NCBI GenBank assembly: GCA_024697025.1
Contig: JAILGH010000038.1
Location: 1-64,000, forward strand
Direction of reading: 5' to 3'
Source: Pseudobutyrivibrio sp.
GTDB taxonomy: Bacteria; Bacillota; Clostridia; Lachnospirales; Lachnospiraceae
DNA length: 64,000 nucleotides
The position numbers and the translations under genes were made by a program. The notes below the pieces were generated by a model that made no database searches, was not told the DNA's origin, and saw only the letters and a program-made list of their open reading frames with translations. How positions within the stretch are numbered: position 1 is the stretch's first letter; each line of letters begins with the position of its first letter. Positions 8,995 to 17,933 of the stretch are shown here, one piece after another.

Positions 8995-9489
8995 GTGAGT
9001 CGTTTATTAAAATATGTAATTGTTTTTTTTATATCTATGGTTCCAATCATTGAGCTTAGAGGTGCTGTTCCTGTAGCATTATATACATTTGATTTACCGA
9101 TAGTACAAAGTTATATTGTTTGTATTATTGGTAATATGTTGCCAGTGCCACTCATCTTTTTCTTTGCTCGCAAGGTTTTAGAGTGGGGAAAGGACAAGCC
9201 AGTTATTGGCGGATTTTTTACTTTTTGCCTAGAGAAAGGGCATAAGGGAGGCGAAAAACTTAAAGCCAAAACAGGTGATAAGTTATATTTGGCACTATTT
9301 TTATTTGTAGGTATTCCAATTCCAGGAACAGGTGCTTGGACAGGTACTTTGGCTGCTTCTATTCTTGATATGGATTTTAAAAAGAGTGTTTCAGTTATTA
9401 TGCCAGGTGTTGTTCTTGCAGGAATAATTACGGGAACTCTTCCTGCAGTTATTAAAGATATATTATCTTCATTGTTATCTATGATTTAG
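8995..9489 (+). CDS. Small multi-span membrane protein, COG2426-type
   Basis: A 164-residue hydrophobic protein with about four membrane segments. The pattern MVPIIELRGAVPVAL near the start and GIPIPGTGAWTG in the middle is what I associate with the 'small multi-drug export' (COG2426) family, whose true function is not established. The start is GTG at 8995 with AGGAGATAA upstream. It is followed after 8 bases by two further small genes that probably share its transcript. Confidence 0.75.
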   Translation: MSRLLKYVIVFFISMVPIIELRGAVPVALYTFDLPIVQSYIVCIIGNMLPVPLIFFFARKVLEWGKDKPVIGGFFTFCLEKGHKGGEKLKAKTGDKLYLALFLFVGIPIPGTGAWTGTLAASILDMDFKKSVSVIMPGVVLAGIITGTLPAVIKDILSSLLSMI

Positions 9490-9497
9490 GGGTGCTT

Positions 9498-9677
9498 ATG
9501 GATACAGCAAATATGTTGATTAACGTTGTTGCTATTTTATCTGGTTTGGTGCTTTATATTATTGTTACCAATACCAAGTGGGGCAAGAAACACGAAGATA
9601 TTCAATACGCTATTATGTTAGGTACAATTCTCTTTGCGGTTTTAGTAGGAGGTTTAATCCGATGGCTGGTAAGGTAA
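9498..9677 (+). CDS. Small hypothetical membrane protein
   Basis: About 59 residues with two hydrophobic segments separated by a short polar loop (TKWGKKHED). ATG 9498 has TAGGGG just upstream; an in-frame GTG at 9492 lies inside that site and is less likely. The product is unknown. Its end overlaps the next gene by 16 bases, and the next gene's AGGAGG is inside it, which supports real translation of both. Confidence 0.55.
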   Translation: MDTANMLINVVAILSGLVLYIIVTNTKWGKKHEDIQYAIMLGTILFAVLVGGLIRWLVR

Positions 9678-9856
9678 AAGGCCAGACAGCATGTGAGTAC
9701 TGTAATAATTTTGTCTGGGATGAAGAAGACGAGCAGTATTACTGCGAGATGGATATGGACGAGGATGATTATGTAAGGCTTGTAACAGGTCATTACAGCG
9801 AGTGTCCGTACTTCGTAAATGGAGATGAATATAAGGTGGTTAGACACCAAATGTAG
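9662..9856 (+). CDS. Small Cys-containing protein (DUF6472-like)
   Basis: A 64-residue acidic protein with cysteines in CEYCNNFVWDEEDEQYYC and CPYF, ending in a conserved-looking DEYKVVRHQM. I recognise the arrangement as that of a small Lachnospiraceae family (DUF6472, from memory). The four cysteines could bind a metal. The frame stays open upstream to 9578, but ATG 9662 has a perfect AGGAGG at 9647-9652 and is chosen. It overlaps the preceding small gene by 16 bases. Confidence 0.65.
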   Translation: MAGKVKGQTACEYCNNFVWDEEDEQYYCEMDMDEDDYVRLVTGHYSECPYFVNGDEYKVVRHQM

Positions 9857-9958
9857 TTGTAAAATTATAGACCTGTCCAATATATAGTTTTTTAATGGGC
9901 AGTTCTATGTTATTATATTAGAGTATGTAAACAGCAAAATATTTAGGAGGTAACGAGG

Positions 9959-11629
9959 GTGAAGAAGTTTTTTAAATCAAATCTTGTTAGACGCATGGCA
10001 GCATTAGCACTTTCATTTGTAATGTTTTTAACATTAGCAACAACAGCGCAGGCATCTACACAGGGTATTGATGTATCAAAGTATCAGGGGGCAATTAACT
10101 GGGGAGCAGTAGCTCAGTCCGGTATTTCTTATACATTTATTAAAGCAGGTAGTTCAAAGACAGGTGTAGATCCATATTTCACAGCAAACATTCAGGGCGC
10201 TCAGGCAGCTGGTGTTCGTACAGGTGTATATATTTATTCTTATGCCACAACAGTAGAGCAGGCAGCTCAGGAGGCAGCACTCGTGCTTCAGTGGGTAGAG
10301 CCATACAATGTCAATTTCCCTATAGCAATTGATATTGAAGACAAGACACAAAAGGGGGTAGATGCCAACACATGTACAGCTATGGCTAACACATTCTGCA
10401 GCATTATTGCTCAGGCAGGTTATACACCAATCGTTTATACATATACTAATTTCTATAAGTCACATTTTACATCAGCCCTTGCTTATGACAAGTGGATTGC
10501 TCAGTATGCAGACCACAACGACATTGGTGGATGGGCTATTTGGCAGTATACATCAGATGGAGCTGTTCCAGGTATCAACGGACGTGTTGATATGAACATG
10601 GCAGCTAAGGATTACACAGCATACATTCCACAGGTTGGTCTTTTAGATTTAGGCCAGGGTAATGTATTCTTCTTCAACAACTTCCGTAGACAGTTCGGTT
10701 GGGTTGATATAGCAGGTGTTAAGTATCATACAGACCCAGCAACAGGTATTGTTACAACAGGCTGGTTTGCTGATGAGACTGGTTCTTACTACTTCACACC
10801 AGGCACAGCTAATGCAGCTGTTGGTCTCACAACGATTGATAATGGAGTTTACTACTTTAACGATGCAGCACAGCTTCAGACAGGCTGGTTAGAGTTAGGC
10901 GGATATACATTCTTATTTAACCCAGCAGAGAATGGTAAGCTTTACACAGGCTGGTGGACAGACCCAGCAGTGGGCACACGTTACTTAGATACTAAGGACG
11001 GTCACATGCTTACTGGTCTTAATGTAATCGATAAGGATGCTTATTTCTTCAATGACCAGGGTTACCTTCAGACTGGTTGGATAGAGATAAATGGTCAGTC
11101 ATTCTTGTTTAATCCAAACGACAATGGCAAGCTCTATAAGGGTTGGTGGACAGACCCTACAGGTCAGTATTATCTTGACAATGCAGATGGTCATAGAACA
11201 GTTGGCCTTGCAACTATAGACAACAGTGTATACTACTTCAACGAACAGGGGCAGATGCAGACAGGTGTTGTTGATGTAAATGGTGCGACATACTACTTCG
11301 GTGCAGATGGCAAGATGCAGACAGGTATGCAGACTATCGGAGATGCAACATTCTACTTTGGAGAGAATGGTGTGATGATGAAGGGCCTTGTACAGGCAAA
11401 GGATGGCGTTTACTATGCAGCTGACAACGGAGCCCTTGTAGTAAATCAGGCAGTTACAGTTGGCGCAAATCAGTTCCTCTTTGGACCAGATGGTAAGCTT
11501 GTAATCAACCAGACAATTCAGGTTGGCGACACAATCTACCAGACTGATGCAACAGGTTCAGTAGTTGCTACAGCTCCAGCCCCAGCACCTGAGGCAGCGG
11601 CACCAGCAGCTAACACCAATAAGCGCTAA
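9959..11629 (+). CDS. Secreted GH25 lysozyme with cell-wall-binding repeats
   Basis: A 556-residue muramidase. A signal peptide ends near residue 32 (AQA). The GH25 domain begins GIDVSKYQG (Asp38) and has the acidic cluster AIDIED near 125, fitting the catalytic pair. From about residue 240 there are many aromatic/glycine repeats of the choline-binding/glucan-binding type (GWLELGGYTFLFNP, TGWWTDP, YYFNEQGQMQTG), followed by a Pro/Ala tail. It hydrolyses the beta-1,4 bond between MurNAc and GlcNAc and probably acts in wall turnover. The start is GTG 9959 after AGGAGG; a strong terminator follows. Confidence 0.9.
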   Translation: MKKFFKSNLVRRMAALALSFVMFLTLATTAQASTQGIDVSKYQGAINWGAVAQSGISYTFIKAGSSKTGVDPYFTANIQGAQAAGVRTGVYIYSYATTVEQAAQEAALVLQWVEPYNVNFPIAIDIEDKTQKGVDANTCTAMANTFCSIIAQAGYTPIVYTYTNFYKSHFTSALAYDKWIAQYADHNDIGGWAIWQYTSDGAVPGINGRVDMNMAAKDYTAYIPQVGLLDLGQGNVFFFNNFRRQFGWVDIAGVKYHTDPATGIVTTGWFADETGSYYFTPGTANAAVGLTTIDNGVYYFNDAAQLQTGWLELGGYTFLFNPAENGKLYTGWWTDPAVGTRYLDTKDGHMLTGLNVIDKDAYFFNDQGYLQTGWIEINGQSFLFNPNDNGKLYKGWWTDPTGQYYLDNADGHRTVGLATIDNSVYYFNEQGQMQTGVVDVNGATYYFGADGKMQTGMQTIGDATFYFGENGVMMKGLVQAKDGVYYAADNGALVVNQAVTVGANQFLFGPDGKLVINQTIQVGDTIYQTDATGSVVATAPAPAPEAAAPAANTNKR

Positions 11630-11654
11630 GATATATTTTTATATAGTTTGATTA

Positions 11655-11687
11655 CCCTGCAGAGCATTTGGTTCTGCAGGGTTTTTT
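11655..11687 (+). terminator. Rho-independent terminator after the lysozyme gene
   Basis: CCCTGCAGA pairs with TCTGCAGGG around a short loop, followed by six T residues, 26 bases after the stop codon. Confidence 0.9.
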
Positions 11688-11712
11688 GATGGGAAATTTA
11701 TTTGAAATATAT

Positions 11713-11820
11713 TGGCATACAAAATTTAGGAAATGATTATCGAAAATTCCTATTTAGTATGCCAGGAGTATGCTTGCTACAAGTTCTTGTGAAAATGTGA
11801 ATAAAGAATGAACTGCATAC
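11713..11820. repeat. GCATAC half-site cluster with long hairpin
   Basis: TGGCATAC (11713-11720) pairs with GTATGCCA (11757-11764), with further pairing of AGGAA and TTCCT inside. Two more copies of the hexamer follow, GTATGC at 11768-11773 and GCATAC at 11815-11820. Four half-sites in alternating orientation within 108 bases, just upstream of a good promoter, look like operator sites for a dimeric regulator, or an RNA hairpin. The regulator is unknown. Confidence 0.4.
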
Positions 11821-11875
11821 TATACATGGCGGGAAAAAAGCATATAAAAATTTACAAAGTAGTAGAACAATACTA

Positions 11876-11904
11876 TTGACGTTTTTCAATTTAGGTATTA
11901 TTAT
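11876..11904 (+). promoter_or_regulatory. Near-consensus sigma-A promoter
   Basis: TTGACG at 11876-11881, a 17-base spacer and TATTAT at 11899-11904, 46 bases before the start at 11950. Confidence 0.75.
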
Positions 11905-11949
11905 ATGATTCAGGGAACAATTTTTCAGTTTTATCAGGAGATGTAAGGG

Positions 11950-12894
11950 ATGAATAAAATTATGAAAAGTACCTTCGAAGAGATTGGAGCCAAAACTGGC
12001 CTCAAGCTCGACGAAGCAACGGGCACATTAATTGGTGTGCACAATGGGTATCACTTTTGGGTGTACTTTATGCAAGGCGGTGGATACTATGCGGAAGTAT
12101 CTGTTGCAAAGGATGGCCAACCTATTGGCGAAGAGACTATGAAGAACGCCAGAAAGAGTATAGCAGCTATTAAATCAGTTACTAATAATGGATATGTAGT
12201 TACTATTCACATTAAGGGGCAGCTCAAGTGGACTGTTATTGATAATGTTACAGAGGTTGTTCGTTCTTTCTCAGACTATCTTGAACTCAATGAGTACGAG
12301 GATGTTTGTCAGGTGTGTGGCAAACCATCAGAGAGTATTAGCTCCTACAATACTCAGAGTGGAGTTAACTTCATCTGTGACGATTGCTCTGTTGATTTTA
12401 CGCCGCCTACAATTGATGAAGATATGGCTGAAGACAAAGTTGTAGAGCGTACATCACTTGGTGCGGTAGGTGCAATCCTTGGTTCGCTAATTGGCGTAGC
12501 AGCAATTATCTTCTTATACAAGTTAGGATATGTTGCAGTGGCTGCAGGGCTTATCATGGGTGCCTGTACCATTGGTGGATATGTTAAGTTTGGAAAGAGA
12601 CTTAGTACCAAGGGTATCATCATCGGTGGGATTATTATGGCTGTAATGATTTATCTTGCTGTAAAGATTTATGCCATTATGAACATTGTAACTATTGCAA
12701 ATGAGTACTACGATGTAGGATTCTGGGAAATTTATAGATATTTCTGGGAGCTTATAGTAGAGTCTGGTTCTTTCAAGGATGTGATTAAACTTCTTGGAGA
12801 GCAGTACTTGTTTAGTGGTATCGGTGCAATCATCATGATTGTAAGATACGTAAAGCTCAATATGTTTCAGGATATAAATTACAAAATTCAATAA
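11950..12894 (+). CDS. Unknown zinc-finger membrane protein
   Basis: 314 residues with no family I recognise. About 115 N-terminal residues are soluble and beta-rich. A CxxC pair (CQVCGKP) near residue 120 and a second (CDDC) about 24 residues later suggest a zinc knuckle. Hydrophobic segments lie at about 165-185, 190-205, 215-240 and 285-300. ATG 11950 follows CAGGAG. It has its own promoter and ends against a convergent terminator shared with pyrI, so it is monocistronic. The soluble, zinc and membrane arrangement suggests a sensor or assembly factor; that is only inference. Confidence 0.55.
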   Translation: MNKIMKSTFEEIGAKTGLKLDEATGTLIGVHNGYHFWVYFMQGGGYYAEVSVAKDGQPIGEETMKNARKSIAAIKSVTNNGYVVTIHIKGQLKWTVIDNVTEVVRSFSDYLELNEYEDVCQVCGKPSESISSYNTQSGVNFICDDCSVDFTPPTIDEDMAEDKVVERTSLGAVGAILGSLIGVAAIIFLYKLGYVAVAAGLIMGACTIGGYVKFGKRLSTKGIIIGGIIMAVMIYLAVKIYAIMNIVTIANEYYDVGFWEIYRYFWELIVESGSFKDVIKLLGEQYLFSGIGAIIMIVRYVKLNMFQDINYKIQ

Positions 12895-12922
12895 AAAACA
12901 GCTTCCTCTTGGAGGAAGCTGT
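12893..12922 (-). terminator. Terminator of pyrBI
   Basis: 11-bp perfect stem (12898-12908 with 12912-12922). On the minus strand the stem is followed by six T (AAAAAA at 12893-12898 on plus). It sits directly at the stop codon of the convergent gene and may serve both. Confidence 0.75.
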
Positions 12923-12965
12923 CTGCGTTAGCAGACTGATGAGGGGATACCTCGTTAGTTTGCTT

Positions 12966-13403
12966 TTATTTATTTCCTGTGTATTTTTCTTCGCAATATT
13001 TGCAACGGTACACTTCGTTTTCCTCGTCTGTAAGGACAAAGATTTGGTCGAGGCCCTGCTCAATAGTGCTTATGCATCGTGGGTTTTTGCAAGAGATAAC
13101 ATTCTTGATTTCTTTTGGGAGAGAAAGCTGTCTCTTTTCCACGATAGCGTCGTCTTTGATAATGTTGCAAGTGATATTGTGGTCTATAAATCCAAGAATA
13201 TCTAAGTCTACTCGCTCGATTGGACACTCAATCTTAATAATGTCCTTGCGGCCCATCTTGTTGGACTTTGCATTCATAATCATGGCGATAGTACAATCGC
13301 AGCCAAGGGTGTCTAAATGTAGGTTGCGATAGATTGTCATGGATTCACCTGCTTTAATGTGGTCGAGGACAAAGCCCTCGTGAATTCCACTAATATTTAA
13401 CAT
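12966..13403 (-). CDS. pyrI: Aspartate carbamoyltransferase regulatory chain
   Basis: A 145-residue PyrI. The N-terminal allosteric domain carries a nucleotide-site region (VLDHIKAGESMTIYRNL), and the C-terminal zinc domain shows CKNPRC and CKYC. It binds the catalytic PyrB trimers and mediates feedback by nucleotides in E. coli; in this species the allosteric effect is inferred. It is the second gene of pyrBI, 85 bases after pyrB. Confidence 0.93.
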   Translation of the reverse strand: MLNISGIHEGFVLDHIKAGESMTIYRNLHLDTLGCDCTIAMIMNAKSNKMGRKDIIKIECPIERVDLDILGFIDHNITCNIIKDDAIVEKRQLSLPKEIKNVISCKNPRCISTIEQGLDQIFVLTDEENEVYRCKYCEEKYTGNK

Positions 13404-13488
13404 GTTTGTTCCTCCAATATTGAAAGATTAATAAGGAATGAATTTTACAGGATGAATAAATTAAACTCCTGGAAAAATCTAGCTTCGG

Positions 13489-14403
13489 CTATACCAACTC
13501 TAGTAGAGTAAGAATAAGAGCCATTCGAATAAACACACCATTTCTAGCCTGCTCGAAGTACATAGCTCTTGGGTCATCATCCACATCAACTGCAATTTCA
13601 TTTACACGAGGAAGTGGGTGAAGTACCATCATATCCTTCTTAGCTAAGTGCATCTTTTCTTTGGTAAGAATAAAGAAGTCTTTTAAGCGAATGTAGTCCT
13701 CTTCGTTGAAGAAGCGCTCTCTTTGAACTCTTGTCATGTAAAGTATATCGAGTTCGCCCATTACATTGTCAAGGGAATCAACTTCCTTATACTCAAACCC
13801 GTTCTTGTCTAAAACATCCTCGCGAATGTACTCAGGCACCCTGAGCTCTTCAGGGGAAATCAGTACAAACTTAATTCCCGGATAGCGAACAAGTGCATTG
13901 ATGAGAGAGTGGACAGTACGACCAAATTTCAAATCACCGCAAAGACCGATTGTAAGATCTTTAATCTCTCCACGTAAAGAGCGGATAGTAAATAGATCAG
14001 TCAGTGTTTGAGTTGGATGTTGGTGACCACCATCACCTGCATTAATAACGGGAATAAGTGAACGCTGAGAAGCGACTAAAGGTGCACCCTCTTTAGGATG
14101 ACGCATAGCACAAATATCTGCGTAAGAAGAAATAACACGAATAGTATCAGAAACACTTTCGCCTTTGGCTGCTGAAGATGAATCAGCTGATGAAAAACCA
14201 AGGACAGAACCACCAAGATTAAGCATGGCGGCTTCAAAAGATAATCTTGTACGAGTGCTTGGCTCGTAAAAACATGTGGCAAGCTTTTTGCCGTGGCACT
14301 TTTCGGAGTATACATCCGGATGAAGCTTAATATCATCGGCCAGGTCCATAAGCTGCTCTAGTTCCGCTCTGGACAAATCCAAAGGGCTCATTAGATGACG
14401 CAT
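13489..14403 (-). CDS. pyrB: Aspartate carbamoyltransferase catalytic chain
   Basis: A 304-residue PyrB catalysing the first committed step of pyrimidine synthesis from carbamoyl phosphate and aspartate. The carbamoyl-phosphate motif [13 protein letters not shown], the SSAAKGES loop, [10 protein letters not shown] and HPLPR are all present. An upstream in-frame TTG at 14418 reads through the GGGAGG ribosome site itself, so ATG at 14403 ([10 protein letters not shown]) is the real start. It forms an operon with pyrI and is transcribed away from priA. Confidence 0.95.
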   Translation of the reverse strand: MRHLMSPLDLSRAELEQLMDLADDIKLHPDVYSEKCHGKKLATCFYEPSTRTRLSFEAAMLNLGGSVLGFSSADSSSAAKGESVSDTIRVISSYADICAMRHPKEGAPLVASQRSLIPVINAGDGGHQHPTQTLTDLFTIRSLRGEIKDLTIGLCGDLKFGRTVHSLINALVRYPGIKFVLISPEELRVPEYIREDVLDKNGFEYKEVDSLDNVMGELDILYMTRVQRERFFNEEDYIRLKDFFILTKEKMHLAKKDMMVLHPLPRVNEIAVDVDDDPRAMYFEQARNGVFIRMALILTLLELV

Positions 14404-14488
14404 AGGATATCCTCCCAAATTTTTTTAAATCAATTTATTCTACCACATAAATTACAAAATAAAACCCTTTTATGCTAAAATATTTTCT

Positions 14489-16720
14489 ATGAAATACGCT
14501 GATATAATAATTGATATATCTCATGAGAGATTAGACAAGACATTTGAATATATTGTTCCAACGGAGTTAGAACAGCAAGTTTTTGAAGGCGTTCAGGTGG
14601 TTATTCCCTTTGGCAAAGGGGACAGGGCAATCACCGGATATGTTGTTGCTGTTCATGACAAGCCAAGCTTTGATGTTACTAAGCTGAAGCCTATTGCGAG
14701 GGTTGTTAAAGACAGCATCGCCATAGAATCTCAGCTTATTTCTTTGGCTGCATTTCTAAAACGCAACTACGGCTCAACTATGAATCAGGCGCTAAAGACA
14801 GTTATTCCTATCAAGAAGAAGGAAAACGAAAAGCTTAAAAAAGAAATCAGCCTAAATATATCCTTGGACCAAGCAAAGATAGAGCTGACAGAGCTTCTTA
14901 CCAAAAAGAATCACGCCATGGGCAAGGAGCGACTTTTTAAAGAGTTGCTAGAGATAGATGTTTTGGACTGGGAGCTTGCCACCAAAAAGCTTCAGATTCC
15001 ATCGGCAAACATAAGGGACTTGGAGAAAAAGGGAATTATTAAAGTGGAGTCCGTTAGGACTTTTAGAAATCCCCACCTGAACAAGGATGCCAAGGCAAAG
15101 CAAATTATTTTAAATGAGCAGCAGGAGGCGGCAGCAGAGCAAATCAAGGCAGATATCGATACAGGTCGCCGTAAGACATATTTAATCCATGGTGTCACAG
15201 GCTCAGGTAAGACCGAGGTCTACATGGATGTAATGGAGCATGTAATAAATATGGGCCAGCAGGTAATTGTGTTGATTCCAGAGATTGCACTTACCTATCA
15301 GACTGTTATGCGCTTCTATACTCGCTTCGGAGACAGAGTCAGTATCCTAAATAGTCGTATGTCTCCGGGGGAGAGATTTGACCAATTTGAGAGAGCTAAG
15401 GCAGGGGAAATCAGTATAATGGTTGGTCCTCGTTCAGCCTTATTTACACCATTTGCCAAGCTTGGACTTATTATTATTGACGAGGAGCATGAGTCCTCAT
15501 ACAAATCTGAGGTAATTCCTCGTTATCATGCAAGGGAGACTGCTGTATATAGAGCAAGTCTTGCAGGGGCTACAGTCATTCTAGGCTCAGCTACACCAAG
15601 CCTAGAGGCCTATAGTAGAGCTAAGTCAGGGGAATATCAGCTTATTAATTTAAATAGTCGTGCCATGGGTCAGGATATGGCAAAGTGCGAGATAGTTGAC
15701 TTACGAGAAGAACTACAATCAGGCAATCGTTCAATGATTAGCCGAAGACTGATGGAGCTTATGGCAGACAGGCTAGAAAAGCACCAGCAGATAATGCTGT
15801 TTTTAAACAGGCGAGGCCTTATGGGATTTGTTTCTTGTAGGGCGTGCGGCCATGTGTTAAAATGTCCACATTGCGACGTGTCACTGCATCTGCACAAGGA
15901 TGGCACTATGAAATGTCATTACTGCGGATACACAACCAAAGCAGCCAAGGTTTGCCCTAGCTGTGGAAGCAAATATATTGGTTCCTTCAAGGCTGGCACA
16001 CAGCGCCTTGAGGAAATTGTAAAGCAGACATTCCCACAGGCAAGAGTCCTTAGAATGGACGCCGATACCACAAAGGGCAAGGATGGCCATGAGGAAATTC
16101 TTTCTGCCTTTGCAGCTCATGAGGCCGACGTGCTTATCGGCACCCAGATGATAGTCAAGGGTCACGATTTTGCCAACGTAACTTTAGTTGGAATTATTGC
16201 TGCCGATATATCACTTAATGAGTCAGATTATCACAGTGGGGAGCGCACCTTCCAGTTGTTGACTCAGGCGGTAGGTAGAGCAGGCCGAGGAACTGAGCCT
16301 GGTGTAGCAGTTATTCAGACATATCAGCCAGAGAATTATGCGGTAGTTACTGCGGCTGCACAGGATTACGATTCCTTTTATCAGCAGGAGTTTGCCTATA
16401 GGCGTTTGTTATCATATCCGCCATGCTCTCACATTTTGGGAATACAAGTCACCTGTGACAAGCAGCAAGATGCTGTAGCTCAGGCAGATATTCTTGCAAA
16501 TCTTATCAAGAAAAACGATTCAGAAATTGTTATAATGGGTCCGGAGGATGCATATTTTGCAAAATTAAAGGATGTGTATCGCCGGGTTATTTACTTAAAG
16601 GACGATGATTATGACCGTCTGGTTCGAGTTAAAGACATCGTAGACAAGTTTTTACTTGAGCAAAAACAATATAGAAACACTACAACATGGTTTGATTTTG
16701 ATCCTATCGGAACACTTTAG
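14489..16720 (+). CDS. priA: Primosomal replication helicase PriA
   Basis: A 743-residue superfamily-2 helicase that restarts stalled forks. The N-terminal DNA-binding domain is followed by Walker A GVTGSGKTE, DEEH, and motifs GSATPSLEA and QAVGRAGR. Between the helicase lobes lie the zinc-binding cysteines CRACGHVLKCPHC, CHYCGY and CPSCGSKY. Length and all motifs match. The ATG has little ribosome site, with a TATGCTAAAAT-like promoter element about 20 bases upstream. It precedes def by 38 bases, the usual Firmicutes order. Confidence 0.95.
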   Translation: MKYADIIIDISHERLDKTFEYIVPTELEQQVFEGVQVVIPFGKGDRAITGYVVAVHDKPSFDVTKLKPIARVVKDSIAIESQLISLAAFLKRNYGSTMNQALKTVIPIKKKENEKLKKEISLNISLDQAKIELTELLTKKNHAMGKERLFKELLEIDVLDWELATKKLQIPSANIRDLEKKGIIKVESVRTFRNPHLNKDAKAKQIILNEQQEAAAEQIKADIDTGRRKTYLIHGVTGSGKTEVYMDVMEHVINMGQQVIVLIPEIALTYQTVMRFYTRFGDRVSILNSRMSPGERFDQFERAKAGEISIMVGPRSALFTPFAKLGLIIIDEEHESSYKSEVIPRYHARETAVYRASLAGATVILGSATPSLEAYSRAKSGEYQLINLNSRAMGQDMAKCEIVDLREELQSGNRSMISRRLMELMADRLEKHQQIMLFLNRRGLMGFVSCRACGHVLKCPHCDVSLHLHKDGTMKCHYCGYTTKAAKVCPSCGSKYIGSFKAGTQRLEEIVKQTFPQARVLRMDADTTKGKDGHEEILSAFAAHEADVLIGTQMIVKGHDFANVTLVGIIAADISLNESDYHSGERTFQLLTQAVGRAGRGTEPGVAVIQTYQPENYAVVTAAAQDYDSFYQQEFAYRRLLSYPPCSHILGIQVTCDKQQDAVAQADILANLIKKNDSEIVIMGPEDAYFAKLKDVYRRVIYLKDDDYDRLVRVKDIVDKFLLEQKQYRNTTTWFDFDPIGTL

Positions 16721-16758
16721 GATTGTCAGATTAATTTGTTAACTAGAAAGGGTATACA

Positions 16759-17247
16759 ATGGCATTATTAGAAATTAGAGAATATGGCAAGGATGATGTA
16801 CTTTTGAAAAAGTGCAAGCCAGTTAAAGAATTAACTCCACGTCTCAAGACTCTTATAGAGGACATGTATGACACTATGTATGATGCAGATGGTGTTGGTC
16901 TTGCTGCACCACAGGTTGGAGTTCTTAGACGAATCTGCGTTATAGATATTGGCGAGGGTCCAGTTACACTTATCAATCCAGAAGTTTTAGAGACTTCAGG
17001 TGAGCAGACTGGCAACGAAGGTTGCCTTTCAGTGCCTGGCAAGACTGGCGTTGTAACACGCCCAAACTATGCCAAGGTAAAGGCTTTAAATGAAAACATG
17101 GAAGAATTTATCGTGGAAGGTGAGGCGCTTATGGCTAGAGCACTTCTTCACGAAATAGACCACTTAGATGGCCACATCTACACAGAAAAGGTAGAGGGCC
17201 AACTCTATGATGTGGAAGACCTTGTTGATGAAGAGGAAGAAAACTAA
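16759..17247 (+). CDS. def: Peptide deformylase
   Basis: A 162-residue metalloenzyme removing the N-formyl group from nascent proteins. The three conserved motifs are visible: GVGLAAPQVG, EGCLSVPG (metal Cys) and HEIDHLDG (two metal His and catalytic Glu). AAAGGG precedes the ATG. In many relatives fmt follows directly; here a terminator follows and fmt lies 9 kb away. Confidence 0.96.
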   Translation: MALLEIREYGKDDVLLKKCKPVKELTPRLKTLIEDMYDTMYDADGVGLAAPQVGVLRRICVIDIGEGPVTLINPEVLETSGEQTGNEGCLSVPGKTGVVTRPNYAKVKALNENMEEFIVEGEALMARALLHEIDHLDGHIYTEKVEGQLYDVEDLVDEEEEN

Positions 17248-17259
17248 AATAAATTTAGC

Positions 17260-17298
17260 AGCCCTTTCTGCACTAAAAGCAGGAAGGGTTATTTTTTT
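17260..17298. terminator. Terminator between def and a convergent response regulator gene
   Basis: 12-bp stem (17260-17271 with 17279-17290), loop ACTAAAA, then a run of seven T on the plus strand. On the minus strand the A/T-rich far side gives weaker termination. It overlaps the last codons of the response regulator gene. Confidence 0.85.
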
Positions 17299-17930
17299 AC
17301 ATTCTTCAAATAAAAAATTGCAAGTTGAGTACGATCTCTCAGATTTAGCTTTTCTAGTATGGTGGACAGATAGTTCCTAACTGTTCCCTCCGAAAGAAAA
17401 AGCTTCTGGGAGATTTCTTTATTGGAAAAACCTTCAGCAACAAGCTGAATGACCTCGTATTCTTTTTCGGTGATATCAAATGCGCTGTAGTCAAAGTCTG
17501 ACTGTTTATCGGAGTTCATAAGGGTAGGAAGCTTGTTAATAACTGCTCCACCAAATACGCTTTGACCGTCAATTGCCGCATGCAAAGCAGCAGGAAGTGA
17601 TTTGTAATCCTGCTTTAACAGATAACCCTTTACCCCAAGCTTTAACGCCTTTACGATATATTCGTCGTCAGAAAAGGTGGTAAGAAATAGGATGGTAGCA
17701 TCCTTGTGTTTTTCTAAGATGGCTTCCGCTGCCTCAAGGCCATTCATATCAGCCATACGAATGTCCATCAAAAGCAAATTCGGAAGAAGCTCATCATAAA
17801 GGCTAACTGCTTCCTTGCCGCTAGAACCTTTTCCTATTATTTCAAAATCAGAATCTGCCGAGATAATCATCTCAAGAGACATAGTGATTAGCTCGTCATC
17901 ATCTACCAGTAAAATCTTTTTTTTATCCAT
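17289..17930 (-). CDS. NarL/LuxR-family response regulator
   Basis: 213 residues. The receiver domain has the acidic pocket DDD at 10-12, phospho-acceptor Asp56 in LLLMDIRMADMNG, and a Thr/Lys switch (FLTTFSD, LLKQDYK). The C-terminal LuxR-type helix-turn-helix carries GFSNKEISQKLFLSEGTVRN. It is the partner of the kinase encoded 3 bases upstream and the last gene of a five-gene unit with an ABC exporter, so it probably controls that operon. Confidence 0.9.
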   Translation of the reverse strand: MDKKKILLVDDDELITMSLEMIISADSDFEIIGKGSSGKEAVSLYDELLPNLLLMDIRMADMNGLEAAEAILEKHKDATILFLTTFSDDEYIVKALKLGVKGYLLKQDYKSLPAALHAAIDGQSVFGGAVINKLPTLMNSDKQSDFDYSAFDITEKEYEVIQLVAEGFSNKEISQKLFLSEGTVRNYLSTILEKLNLRDRTQLAIFYLKNVKK

Positions 17931-17933
17931 TCC

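Noticed and set aside
8649-9050. Minus-strand frame over the hisC end and the next gene
   Set aside because: Antisense shadow of two well-supported genes; no ribosome site.
12909-13205. Plus-strand frame after the zinc-finger membrane gene
   Set aside because: Starts in the terminator and runs antisense through pyrI.
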